Source: Streptomyces sp. CG 926 (GTDB lineage: Bacteria > Actinomycetota > Actinomycetes > Streptomycetales > Streptomycetaceae). From it: 64,000 nt of DNA. Under the pieces are notes generated by a model. That model worked only from the letters and a program-made list of their open reading frames with translations. It did not search any database and was not told where the DNA came from. Location: positions 62,001 through 126,000 of the forward strand of contig NZ_QGGZ01000017.1 of assembly GCF_003148825.1 (NCBI RefSeq). The letters are read 5' to 3'. Positions 26,212 to 34,556 of this stretch are shown one piece after another; position 1 is the stretch's first letter, and each line of letters starts with the position of its first letter. The position numbers and the translations under genes were made by a program.

Positions 26212-26640
26212 GTGGCAGTCGAGGAGAAACGCGCGTGGATCATGATCGTGGTCACGGTCGTGTCGTACGGGGCGTATCTGGCCATCGTTCTCGGGCGGTC
26301 CGGTGGTGAGCCCCTGACCCAGCAGCCCTACGCGGCCGCCCTGCTGTGGACGGTCGGCGCCGCGATCGTCGCCTCGATCGCGCTCCACATCACCGTGTCC
26401 CTGCTCTCGCCCGAGGAGGGCAAGGTCAAGGACCAGCGCGACCGGGAGATCAACCAGTTCGGTGAGCACATCGGCCAGTCGTTCATCGCGATCGGCGCCG
26501 TGACCGCGATGCTCCTGGCGATGGCCGAGGCGGACCAGTTCTGGATCGCCAACGCGATCTACCTGGGGTTCGTCCTGTCGGCGCTGCTCGCGTCCACCGC
26601 GAAGATCGCCTCCTACCGGCTGGGCTTCCACCCGTGGTGA
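26212..26640 (+). CDS. Small four-helix integral membrane protein
   Basis: The 142-residue protein has four hydrophobic helices: MIVVTVVSYGAYLAIVLG near the start, one around residues 40-65, one around 85-105 and one around 112-130. A charged loop (SPEEGKVKDQRDREINQFG) separates the second and third. GTG at 26212 is chosen because GGGGAG ends 5 nt before it; GTG at 26206 would overlap that site. The arrangement of such a protein with a tiny XRE regulator is common in bacteria (DUF2178-like membrane protein plus YozG-like regulator). Its function is unknown. Confidence 0.75.
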   Translation: MAVEEKRAWIMIVVTVVSYGAYLAIVLGRSGGEPLTQQPYAAALLWTVGAAIVASIALHITVSLLSPEEGKVKDQRDREINQFGEHIGQSFIAIGAVTAMLLAMAEADQFWIANAIYLGFVLSALLASTAKIASYRLGFHPW

Positions 26641-26867
26641 GGCCCACCCGGGTCACCAACAGCATCCGGGCCCTGCGCTTCGCCAACGGCGAGATGACCC
26701 AGGCCGAGCTGGCCCGCCAGATCGGCGTGACCCGCCAGACCGTCATCGCCATCGAGCAGGGCCGCTACTCGCCTTCCCTGGAGAAGGCCTTCGAGATCGC
26801 CCGCGTGTTCGCGGTACCGCTCGACACCGTGTTCCAGTACACCACCACCGAGGGAGACGACTCATGA
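26637..26867 (+). CDS. Small XRE-family helix-turn-helix regulator
   Basis: The 76-residue protein is essentially a helix-turn-helix domain: MTQAELARQIGVTRQTVIAI then EQGRYSPSLEKAFEIARVF. It resembles YozG-type repressors. GTG at 26637 overlaps the stop of the membrane protein gene (GTGA), and its own stop overlaps the oxidoreductase start (ATGA), so all three are one operon. It probably represses its own operon through the dyad at 26136-26153. Confidence 0.85.
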   Translation: MRPTRVTNSIRALRFANGEMTQAELARQIGVTRQTVIAIEQGRYSPSLEKAFEIARVFAVPLDTVFQYTTTEGDDS

Positions 26868-27832
26868 AGGCCATCGTCCAGGACATCTACGGACCGCCCG
26901 AGGTCCTGCGGACGGAAGACGTGGAGCGACCGGTTCCGCGCCGGGGCGAGGTCCTCGTACGGGTGCACGCCGCCGGCGTCGACCAAGGCGTCTGGCACCT
27001 CATGGCGGGCAAGCCCTACGCGGTCCGCGCCGTGTCCGGCCTGCGCAGACCCAGGACCCGCGTCCGCGGCATGGACGTCGCCGGGGTGGTCGAGGCCGTC
27101 GGCCCGGACGTCACCCGCTTCCGGCCGGGCGACGAGGTGTACGGCAACTGCTCGGGGTCGTTCGCCGAGTACGCCCGCGCCAAGGAGGGCACCCTCGCAC
27201 CCAAGCCGGCCGGCCTCGGTTTCGAACAGGCCGCGGCGGTGCCCGTCTCCGCGTGCACCGCGCTCGGCGCCGTACGGGACAGCGGACAGGTCAAGGCCGG
27301 TCAGCGCGTCCTGGTCCTCGGCGCCTCGGGGGGCGTGGGCAGCTTCACCGTCCAGGTGGCCAAGGCCTACGGCGCCCACGTCACCGGAGTGTGCAGCACC
27401 GCCAAGACCGACCTGGTCCGCTCCCTCGGCGCCGACGAGGTGCTCGACTACACGCAGGAGGATCCCGTCGACGGCAGCCGCCGCTACGACGTCATCCTGG
27501 ACATCGCCGGCAACCGGCCCATCGCCCGGCTGCGCCGCGCCCTCACCCCGCGCGGAACCCTCGCCATCGTCGGCGGGGAGGGCGGCGGCAACTGGATCGG
27601 CGGCAACCAGCGGCAGCTGGGCGCGATGCTGCTGTCGCCCTTCGTCGGCCACCGACTGCGCGCCCACGGCACTTTGGTCCGCAGCCGCGACCTCGAAGCC
27701 CTCACCGAACTCATCGAGGCCGGTTCGGTGACACCCGCCCTCGACCGGATATACCCGCTCGCCGAGGTACCCGACGCCATCCGCTACCTCCGCGACGGCC
27801 ACGTGCGCGGCAAGGTCGCCATCCGGCTATGA
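26864..27832 (+). CDS. NAD(P)-dependent alcohol dehydrogenase / quinone oxidoreductase (MDR family)
   Basis: The 322-residue protein has an N-terminal GroES-like domain (MKAIVQDIYGPPEVL start, GMDVAGVVEAVG near 69-80) and a Rossmann domain with VLGASGGVGSFTVQVAK near 150. The zinc-binding cysteines of classical alcohol dehydrogenases are missing, which places it with zinc-independent quinone oxidoreductases using NAD(P)H. It is the last gene of the membrane protein-XRE operon. Its 3' end overlaps the convergent gene at 27827 by six bases. Confidence 0.9.
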   Translation: MKAIVQDIYGPPEVLRTEDVERPVPRRGEVLVRVHAAGVDQGVWHLMAGKPYAVRAVSGLRRPRTRVRGMDVAGVVEAVGPDVTRFRPGDEVYGNCSGSFAEYARAKEGTLAPKPAGLGFEQAAAVPVSACTALGAVRDSGQVKAGQRVLVLGASGGVGSFTVQVAKAYGAHVTGVCSTAKTDLVRSLGADEVLDYTQEDPVDGSRRYDVILDIAGNRPIARLRRALTPRGTLAIVGGEGGGNWIGGNQRQLGAMLLSPFVGHRLRAHGTLVRSRDLEALTELIEAGSVTPALDRIYPLAEVPDAIRYLRDGHVRGKVAIRL

Positions 27833-28915
27833 GTCGTCGAACCTGATGCGGGCGGCCACCGGCAGGTGATCGCTGCCGGTGGCGGGCAACGTCCAGGCCT
27901 CGGCGGCGGTCGCCGAACGGGTCAGGATCTGGTCGATCCGGGCGACCGGGAGGGCCGCGGGCCAGCTCAGGGCCAGCCCCCTACGCGGCGCGGCCAACCG
28001 GGAGGTCAGCGGGGCGAGACCCCGGTCGTCCACCGTGCTGTTGAGGTCACCGAGCAGGATCACCCGCCCCAGCTTCTCGGCGGCGACGGCCGCACCCAAC
28101 AGCCGCGCGCTCTCGTCCCGCGGGCCCGAGCCGAATCCGCTCGCCCGGAAACGGACCGACGGCAGGTGCGCCACGTACACCGCGATCTCACCCTGTGGCG
28201 TGAGCACACCGCAGCGCAGGCCACGGTCCCAGCCCTCCCCGATACCGGCGGGCCGGATGTCCACGCGGCGGACGTCGGTGAGCGGATGCCTGGACCAGAG
28301 CCCGACCGTGCCCTCCACCGCGTGGTACGGGTACGCGGCCGCCAGCGTCGCCTCGTAGGCCGGTAGCGCCGAGGGCGTCAACTCCTCCAGGGCGATGAGA
28401 TCCGGGGCGCCACCGATCAGGGCGCGCGCCGTGCCCGTGGGGTTTGGGTTCTCGTCGCTCACATTGTGTTGGAGGGCCGTGATGTCGTGCCCGTCGCGGT
28501 CCGCCGGCAGCAGCAGTTCGCCGAAGAGGCCCGCCCACGCGGCGGCGGGCAGCAGGACGGCCACCAGGGCCGTAACCGAGCGGCGCACCAGCGCCGAGAC
28601 GAGCAGGACCGGAACCGCGAGGCCGAGCCAGGGCAGGAACGCCTCCAGCGCACTGCCCAGCCGACCCACCGTGTTGGGGACCGCGGAGTGGAACACCAGC
28701 AGCGCGGCGCTCAGTACGGCGAGCCCCGCGAGGACGCGCCCGCGCGTCCAGCGCGTACGGCCCCGGGCGTCGGCGCCCCAGCGCCACCGGGCGGCGCGTC
28801 GCGCGCCGCTCCCCGCCACGGTCGGCGCCGTCGGAGCCTCACCTGAATGCCTCGGACCTTCTTCCACCTCGGGTACGACGCATGATCGGGCGGCCGGGTT
28901 CCCGCCGCGCCGCAT
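27827..28915 (-). CDS. Membrane-anchored endonuclease/exonuclease/phosphatase (EEP) family protein
   Basis: About 362 residues. After a basic N-terminus come two or three hydrophobic helices (about residues 62-80, 90-115 and 118-135), then an EEP domain with LQHNVSDENPN, LIALEELTP, LLGDLNST and the terminal GSDHLPV (catalytic Asp/His). The catalytic domain would face outside the cell. Substrate may be phospholipid, nucleic acid or phosphodiester; this cannot be told. The start is uncertain: ATG at 28915 lacks a ribosome binding site and a GTG about 50 nt downstream is an alternative. It is convergent with, and overlaps, the oxidoreductase gene. Confidence 0.82.
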   Translation of the reverse strand: MRRGGNPAARSCVVPEVEEGPRHSGEAPTAPTVAGSGARRAARWRWGADARGRTRWTRGRVLAGLAVLSAALLVFHSAVPNTVGRLGSALEAFLPWLGLAVPVLLVSALVRRSVTALVAVLLPAAAWAGLFGELLLPADRDGHDITALQHNVSDENPNPTGTARALIGGAPDLIALEELTPSALPAYEATLAAAYPYHAVEGTVGLWSRHPLTDVRRVDIRPAGIGEGWDRGLRCGVLTPQGEIAVYVAHLPSVRFRASGFGSGPRDESARLLGAAVAAEKLGRVILLGDLNSTVDDRGLAPLTSRLAAPRRGLALSWPAALPVARIDQILTRSATAAEAWTLPATGSDHLPVAARIRFDDS

Positions 28916-28981
28916 GTGGAACAGTGATCGTCCGGGGGCGACCGCACCGGGCGGTCCGCGGAGCGAGGACGGGAGACCTGC

Positions 28982-29878
28982 ATGGGTACGGCGAGGATCG
29001 CGGTCGTGACGAGCGAGGGCGGCGCCGACCAGGACGCGGATCTCCCGCTGATCCTGGAGGCGTTGCGCGCCGCAGGCCTGTCCGCGCAGGCGGTGGCCTG
29101 GGACGCCGAATCGGCGCGCTGGGACGGCTACGACCTCGTGGTCATCCGGTCGACCTGGGACTACGCGAACCGGCCGGCCGAGTTCCTGGCCTGGGCGGAC
29201 AGGGCGGCCGAGGTCACCCGGCTGTGGAATCCGGCGCCGCTGGTGCGCTGGAACAGCGACAAGCGCTATCTGCTGGAACTGGCCGCGCGTGGGGTCCCCG
29301 TCGTACCGACCCGGGTTGTCGACCCGGGCGATCGCCGCGATGCGGCGGACTTCGACGGGCCGCACGGGGTGGTGGTCAAGCCGGCCGTCTCCTCGGGAGC
29401 GCGCGACACCGCGCGGTACGAGCCCGGACGCCGGGCGGACGCCGAGCGGCATGCGCGCATGCTGCTCGACCAGGGCCGTACGGTGATCGTCCAGCCGTAT
29501 CTGCCGCTGGTGGAGGAGGGGGAGCGGGCGCTGATCTTCTTCGCCGGCACCTTCAGCCACGCGATCCGCAAGCAGGCCCTGTTGACGGAGGCGGGGCTGA
29601 TCGACAACTTCCGGGTGCCGCACCCCGGCGCCACCCCTTACCTGCCTTCGGAGGCGGAGCTCCGTACAGCACGGGCGGCGCTGGCCGCGGTCCCGGCTCC
29701 GGGTGAGCTGCTGTTCGCCCGCGTGGACCTGGCGTTGAACGAGGCCCGGGAACCCGTGCTCATGGAGCTGGAGCTCATCGAGCCGAATCTGTTCCTGAGC
29801 ATCAACCCGCAGGGGCTGCAGCGCTTCGCCGAGGCGGTCGTGGCCGCGGTGGCCGCGGGCCGCCGGGACACGCCGTAG
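28982..29878 (+). CDS. ATP-grasp domain protein (RimK/glutathione-synthase-like)
   Basis: The 298-residue protein has an ATP-grasp fold: a pre-ATP-grasp region with VVIRSTWDYANRP (about 52-64), GVVVKPAVSSGARDT (about 128) for nucleotide binding, IVQPYLPLVEEGER, and the metal-binding MELELIEPNLFLS near the end. Enzymes of this fold ligate a carboxylate to an amine or thiol with ATP. The acceptor is unknown and no partner gene is adjacent. ATG at 28982 has GGGAG just upstream. Confidence 0.85.
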   Translation: MGTARIAVVTSEGGADQDADLPLILEALRAAGLSAQAVAWDAESARWDGYDLVVIRSTWDYANRPAEFLAWADRAAEVTRLWNPAPLVRWNSDKRYLLELAARGVPVVPTRVVDPGDRRDAADFDGPHGVVVKPAVSSGARDTARYEPGRRADAERHARMLLDQGRTVIVQPYLPLVEEGERALIFFAGTFSHAIRKQALLTEAGLIDNFRVPHPGATPYLPSEAELRTARAALAAVPAPGELLFARVDLALNEAREPVLMELELIEPNLFLSINPQGLQRFAEAVVAAVAAGRRDTP

Positions 29879-29879
29879 C

Positions 29880-29907
29880 GCTCCGGCCCCGTCCACGGGG
29901 CCGGAGC
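29880..29907. terminator. Bidirectional intrinsic terminator
   Basis: GCTCCGGCCCCG and CGGGGCCGGAGC form a perfect 12-bp stem with a TCCA loop. It lies between the convergent ATP-grasp gene (ends 29878) and the gene ending at 29945 on the other strand. Confidence 0.8.
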
Positions 29908-29944
29908 GGGGGCCGGTAAGGTCGCGGACCCTCCCGGCCCGGGT

Positions 29945-30586
29945 CTAGTTGAGACGGTCGAGCCGTACGCGCCGGCGGCGGCGGAGCAGGAGACCCACGG
30001 CCGCGCCGGCCACGGCGGTCACCGCCACACCCGCCGTCGTCCACCAGACGGCGTACCCCCCGGTGTCGGCGGCCTGTTCGGTGGCGCCCTGCGCCGACGA
30101 GGCGGCCGGGGCCGCGGCGGACGCCGACGAGGACACCGGCGCGGCGGCCGACGGGACCGGAGCAGCCGCGGAGGCGACCGGGGTGGGGGTGGCCGGAGCC
30201 GGAGCCGGGTCCACCACGGGTACGGCCACCTCGAGTTCGCCGTGTCCCAGGGACGGGAAGCCCACGTCGACGCTCACCTTCCACGAACCCGGAGGCAGCG
30301 CCTCGGCCGTGGTCCAGCCCGCGGGCGCCGCGGCGGCATCGCGGACCAGGCGCCAGGGCCCCATGGTGCGGGAGCCGTCGACGCTGACCGCGTTCACGGT
30401 CGCGGCGACGGCCTCGTCGATGGCGTCCCCGTCGTTCTCCCAGGTGACGTCGGCGGTGACACGACCCTCCCGTTGCCCTGTCACCACCACCTTCACGGTG
30501 TCACCGTGGGCGTGGGCCGCGACGGGGAGCCAGAACATGAGGCCGAGTGCGGCCAGGGCGGCCGAGAAAACGATTCGAATGCGCAT
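29945..30586 (-). CDS. Secreted, C-terminally membrane-anchored Ig-like protein
   Basis: The 213-residue protein has a signal peptide (about 1-26, ending AHAHGD), a beta-rich domain to about residue 125 (VKVVVTGQREGRVTADVTW), an Ala/Pro/Ser-rich stalk (about 130-170) and a C-terminal helix followed by LLLRRRRRVRLDR. The fold recalls YtkA/copper-resistance-like Ig domains. No partner is evident. It starts downstream of the terminator of the metalloprotease gene, so it is probably expressed alone. Confidence 0.7.
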   Translation of the reverse strand: MRIRIVFSAALAALGLMFWLPVAAHAHGDTVKVVVTGQREGRVTADVTWENDGDAIDEAVAATVNAVSVDGSRTMGPWRLVRDAAAAPAGWTTAEALPPGSWKVSVDVGFPSLGHGELEVAVPVVDPAPAPATPTPVASAAAPVPSAAAPVSSSASAAAPAASSAQGATEQAADTGGYAVWWTTAGVAVTAVAGAAVGLLLRRRRRVRLDRLN

Positions 30587-30617
30587 CGTCGGGGTGCTCC
30601 GGTCAAGATGAGGGGTA

Positions 30618-30652
30618 CCGGCGGACGGCCGCTCGATGCGGCCGTCCGCCGG
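30618..30652 (-). terminator. Intrinsic terminator after the metalloprotease gene
   Basis: CCGGCGGACGGCCGC pairs perfectly with GCGGCCGTCCGCCGG around TCGAT (15-bp stem). It lies 50 nt after the stop of the leftward metalloprotease gene and just before the start of the next gene. Confidence 0.78.
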
Positions 30653-30701
30653 GGTGGGTTCACGCCGTCAGGGCGTCAGAAATGCTGCGCCGTGGCAGTG
30701 A

Positions 30702-32768
30702 TCAGCCGGACTTCTGCAGGGTCCAGGCCTGCGTCGCGCGGCCGTCCGCACGCTGGAGGTCGAGCAGCCAGTACCCGTAGTAGGGGCGGTTGCTGACGGT
30801 GAGGGCGAAGCCGCCGCTCGCGTCCGTCACGGTCACCGCGCCACCGCGCGAGGTCAGCTTCCAGGCCTGCGCCTTGTTGCCGTTGCCGCAGGGCTGCTGG
30901 GAGACCCACATGCCCGCGGCGGGGGTGCCGCCCGGCTGGAGGCACTTGCCCGAGGCCACGGACTTGATGCGCACCTGGCCGTTGCCCGCGTCGTCGAAGT
31001 ACCACTGCTGCTGGGCGTAGCCGTTGGTGCGGCCACCGACGAGGACGGTGCCGTCGGCGGTGCGGCCGCCCCAGACCTCCGCCGCCATGCCGGTGCTGCC
31101 GTTGCCGAGCACGTACTTGGTGCCCGGGGTGGTCGTGCCGCCGCCCGCGCCCGTCGTACGGAAGGACGCGGCCTTGCCGGGGCCGCTGTCACGGCCGGCG
31201 CTGTCGCGGACCGAGACGGTCACCTTGTAGGCGGTGCCGGGCTGCAGGTTGTAGATGCGGAGCACCTGGGACTGGACCCACGTCAGGTGCTTGCCGTTCA
31301 GCTGCACCGCGTACCAGGAGGCGCCGTCGACCTTGGGCCAGCTCACCACGACCGAGTTGGACTGGATCTGCGCCGCCGTCACGGTCGGGCCGCCGGTGGG
31401 CTTCTTGGTCGGCGTCGGCGTGGGCTTCTTGGTGGGCGTCGGGTTCGGGTTCGGACCCGGGTCCGTGCCGCCGCCGCCCTGGGTCTTCATCAGGAACTGG
31501 TTGTCGGCGATGTTCCAGTGCGTGGCCAGGTAGCTTCCGGCCTTGGGACTGGTGTGGAAGTAGTCGTCGTGGTTGCAGTCCAGGATGTTCTCGGCAGCCT
31601 GGTTGGTGCAGACGTTGCGCATCTGGGGGTAGTACGGGGTGTCCGAGTAGCACATGACGTCGTACTCGTCCGTGCAGTGCGCGCCACGGCTGGTGTTCGG
31701 GGCGCTGTTGTTGACCGCGCCCAGGTTGTGGCCGAGTTCGTGCGCGGCGGTGTGACCGCCCCAGCAACCGGAGTCGGTGCGTCCGTAGGACGGGCCGAAG
31801 TTGCTCTGGTTGGCCTGGCCGGGCCGCTCGTCGCCCGCGAAGGTGCCGATGCCGCAGTAGACCTGGGTGTCGGCGAAGATCATGTACTTGCGGTCACGAC
31901 GGTCGAGGCCCTTGCCGGCGAGCGCGTTGTTCGTGGCGCTGAACTCGGCCAGGGCCGAGGCCGGGAGCTCGATGTTGAGCACGGTGGGGGTGCAGTCGGC
32001 GGCCGTCACATAGCGGATGTGACGTACTCCGCCGGTCTCCTTGGCGCTCGTCGAGTAGATGAGGTCGGCGTCGGCCGCCCACTTGCGGAACGAGGCGACG
32101 TACTCGGAGTAGCGGTCCTTGCCGGGGGCGTGGACGTAGACGACCTGCACGCGGTTGCCGGTGCTGCCGTCGCCGTCGCACTGGACGGTCTGGCCGGCGG
32201 GGCCGGCGGCGACGTTCTGGCTGCCGGCGGCGGCCGCGGGTTCGGGTGCGGAGGCCTTGGTGGCCGTCGACGCGTCGGCCGCGGGCGCGTCCTGAGGACG
32301 CCCGCCGCTTTCCTTGCTGGCCGGGTCATCGGCGGCGGGGCGGGCCGGATCGGCTGCCGGAGCCGTCTCCTTGACCGCGGGCGCGATGTCCTTCGTGATG
32401 TCGACGCCCTTGGGCGGGGCGTCGGGGCCGTGGGTGCACAGCCCGGTGTCGGTGCGGTAGACACCCACGCACCGGTCGCCCTTCGGCGCGGCCTGGAGGC
32501 CGTCGTAGATCATGCCGCTCGCGGTCTCGTTCGCGGGCGCGGCGGCGATCGGTTCCGGCTCCTGGTCACGCGCCGGCGCGGCGGCGGGCGCCTCGGCGGC
32601 GGCCTCCACCACGGGCGCGGCAGCCTGGGCGCCGTCGCCGATTCCTGAGTAGGCGATGCCTGCGGCTATCAGCCCCGCCGCTGCCGTGGCGGCAGTGGCG
32701 AGTATCAACCGCCGCGGTTTGCGACGGTGGTCGGCGGCGGCGGCAGGCCGTCTGCGACGTCCTGTCAT
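30702..32768 (-). CDS. Secreted zinc metalloprotease with FnIII and ricin-type lectin domains
   Basis: The 688-residue protein starts with a basic, hydrophobic signal sequence (RRRRP to about residue 45), followed by an Ala/Pro-rich region, a metzincin-like protease domain, a Pro/Thr/Lys linker, an FnIII domain (about 461-545) and a ricin-B lectin domain (about 549-685, with QQQWYFDD and QAWTLQ). The zinc site is HELGHNLGAVN near residue 341, with DEYDVMCY downstream as a Met-turn. The position where metzincins have the third ligand His/Asp is Asn. The ATG at 32768 is chosen because GAGGTG precedes it. It likely degrades extracellular protein while bound to polysaccharide. Confidence 0.88.
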   Translation of the reverse strand: MTGRRRRPAAAADHRRKPRRLILATAATAAAGLIAAGIAYSGIGDGAQAAAPVVEAAAEAPAAAPARDQEPEPIAAAPANETASGMIYDGLQAAPKGDRCVGVYRTDTGLCTHGPDAPPKGVDITKDIAPAVKETAPAADPARPAADDPASKESGGRPQDAPAADASTATKASAPEPAAAAGSQNVAAGPAGQTVQCDGDGSTGNRVQVVYVHAPGKDRYSEYVASFRKWAADADLIYSTSAKETGGVRHIRYVTAADCTPTVLNIELPASALAEFSATNNALAGKGLDRRDRKYMIFADTQVYCGIGTFAGDERPGQANQSNFGPSYGRTDSGCWGGHTAAHELGHNLGAVNNSAPNTSRGAHCTDEYDVMCYSDTPYYPQMRNVCTNQAAENILDCNHDDYFHTSPKAGSYLATHWNIADNQFLMKTQGGGGTDPGPNPNPTPTKKPTPTPTKKPTGGPTVTAAQIQSNSVVVSWPKVDGASWYAVQLNGKHLTWVQSQVLRIYNLQPGTAYKVTVSVRDSAGRDSGPGKAASFRTTGAGGGTTTPGTKYVLGNGSTGMAAEVWGGRTADGTVLVGGRTNGYAQQQWYFDDAGNGQVRIKSVASGKCLQPGGTPAAGMWVSQQPCGNGNKAQAWKLTSRGGAVTVTDASGGFALTVSNRPYYGYWLLDLQRADGRATQAWTLQKSG

Positions 32769-33565
32769 GGGCACCTCAAATCGTTGTCGGAAGACTGGGT
32801 GCGCGGAAGCCTGCCAGACGAATGCCGAGGAGAATTCGGACAAACGGGGGCGTGCACCGGGAAATCATTCCGTTACCTGTCGGCACGATTTGACGAACAC
32901 TCAACTGTCATTAACCGCAGGGGAGTTACGCGCGTCGCATCCTAATGGTCCAGTCCTTTCCTGGCGGGTTGTTATCAAATCGAGATATGAACCGGAGGCT
33001 TGTTGACGGGAATTCAGTCAGGAATTCACCTAATTACTACCTGCTGAATTGCCTCGGTCACGACCCGTGAGGTGCGGTGGCCGCGGAGCGCGCCGGAACG
33101 CGCCGGCACACGCCGGAGCCCCGCTGAAGGCGGTGCGAGGTCGGGTGAGTTCGACCGAAAGGTGTCGGTCGGTCCCGCAGGCGCGGGTGGTCGGCCCGCG
33201 GTTCACCCAGGGTCGACGAGGTGTCCGTCACGACGGGCTTCTCGGCGCGTGCCGCCGATGACGAGGCGGGCCGCCTCGTCGACGGTGACGTGCCTGCGGG
33301 CGTGATGCGTGGTCCGACGGACCGACGGAACTGCTGTCGACTGCGACCGAGCGGACCCTGGAGGGGCTGAAGCAGTGGCTGCGACTGTTCGCGGGCCCTG
33401 TGGACCGACCGTCCGAGCGCAGCGGGTACGGGGCCGGTCCCGACCGGACCCGGCCCGGTAGGGCGTGCCCGGTCGGAACCAGGTCGAATGCTCCGGGCCT
33501 TGCCGGCCCGCGCTGCCCGACACCGGACGACGCGGGCTCGGCCGACGAGATCGGAAAGAGACGGC
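32769..33565. other. About 800-nt region without a convincing gene; AT-rich segment inside
   Basis: The part about 32820-33060 is strikingly AT-rich for this chromosome, with two GGAATTCA copies near 33008-33030 and TTATCAAATCGAGATATGAA around 32974-32993. It should hold the promoter of the metalloprotease gene. A 21-nt palindrome GACGAGGCGG-G-CCGCCTCGTC lies at 33260-33280. A protein-like minus-strand frame ends at 33203 (VDEAARLVIGGTRREARRDG) but has no recognisable family or start. Confidence 0.4.
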
Positions 33566-34462
33566 CTAGCCGCCCTGGACGATGCTCAGGTCGATCCGGG
33601 CCAGACGCTCCGGGTCGGTGAGGATGTCGAGTGCGGTGATCCGGCCGTCCTGGAAGGTGAATGCCATGACGGACAGCGCCCGACCGTCCGCCATCGCCAC
33701 CACCCCGGGAACTCCGTTGACCAGTGCCGGGTGCGCGGCCTCCGCGAACCGGGCGAAGGTGATCGCCTGGGAGGCGACCTCGGCGGCGCCGCGCCGGAGC
33801 AGCGTGGGACGGAGCGTGCCGCCGTCGGAGCGGGCCACCACATCGGGGTCGAGGACCGCGACGAGGGCGTCGAAGTCGCCGCCGCGCGAGGCGGCGAGGA
33901 AGGCGTCGACGATCGCGCGCAGGCGGGACCGGTCGGGGTCCGGGGCGGGCGCCGCGCCCTGGACGCGCCGGCGGGCCCGGCTCGCGAGCTGCCGGGTCGT
34001 GGCGGCGGAACGCCCCAGCACGGTGGCGATCTCGTCGAACGGCACGGCGAACAGGTCGTGCAGGACGAACGACAGTCGCTCCGCGGGGGCGAGGGTGTCC
34101 AGGACGACCATCAGCGCGATGCCGACCGAGTCGGCCAGCAGGATCTCCTGCTCGGGGTCGAGCCCGTCCGCGCGGCTGACGATCGGGTCCGGAAGGCGGA
34201 CCTGCCCGTCCTGGTCGTGCAGGGGATCCTCGCGCCGGGTGCCGCGTGAGCGCAGCATGTCCAGACACACCCGGCCGACCACGGTGGTCAGCCAGCCGCC
34301 CAGGTTCTCCACCGCGGCCGCGTCGGAGCGGTTCAGTTTGAACCAGGCCTCCTGTACCGCGTCCTCCGCCTCGCTGAGCGAACCCAGCATCCGATAGGCC
34401 ACCGCCCGCAGGTGCGAGCGGTGCTCTTCGAAGCGCTGCGCCAGAACTTCCTTCTCGCTCAC
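33566..34462 (-). CDS. ECF41-type sigma factor with C-terminal SnoaL-like domain (SigJ-like)
   Basis: The 298-residue protein has sigma region 2 (HLRAVAYRMLGSLSEAEDAV, then QEAWFKL), region 4 (LSFVLHDLFAVPFDEIA), and a C-terminal SnoaL-like domain of about 120 residues ending in LTDPERLARIDLS. In ECF41 sigma factors this fused domain replaces a separate anti-sigma factor and controls activity. The inter-domain motif reads VRLPDPIV and the C-terminal NPDKL-like motif reads DPERL. GTG at 34462 gives the family length. No oxidoreductase or carboxymuconolactone decarboxylase, the usual neighbour, is beside it, so its target is unclear. Confidence 0.88.
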   Translation of the reverse strand: MSEKEVLAQRFEEHRSHLRAVAYRMLGSLSEAEDAVQEAWFKLNRSDAAAVENLGGWLTTVVGRVCLDMLRSRGTRREDPLHDQDGQVRLPDPIVSRADGLDPEQEILLADSVGIALMVVLDTLAPAERLSFVLHDLFAVPFDEIATVLGRSAATTRQLASRARRRVQGAAPAPDPDRSRLRAIVDAFLAASRGGDFDALVAVLDPDVVARSDGGTLRPTLLRRGAAEVASQAITFARFAEAAHPALVNGVPGVVAMADGRALSVMAFTFQDGRITALDILTDPERLARIDLSIVQGG

Positions 34463-34556
34463 CCGTACATCCCCGTGGTCCGATCCGTCAGTGCCGAGTC
34501 GGACGATAATCGACCGGGCAACGGACGTCGCCTGCATAAGGGTTGGGGACCCGGAG

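Noticed and set aside
31287..32648. 450-codon frame opposite the metalloprotease gene
   Set aside because: Antisense shadow; Gly/Val/Arg-rich without any motif.
33228..34268. Frame overlapping the ECF sigma factor gene on the same strand
   Set aside because: Pro/Arg-rich shadow; the sigma factor frame has clear motifs.
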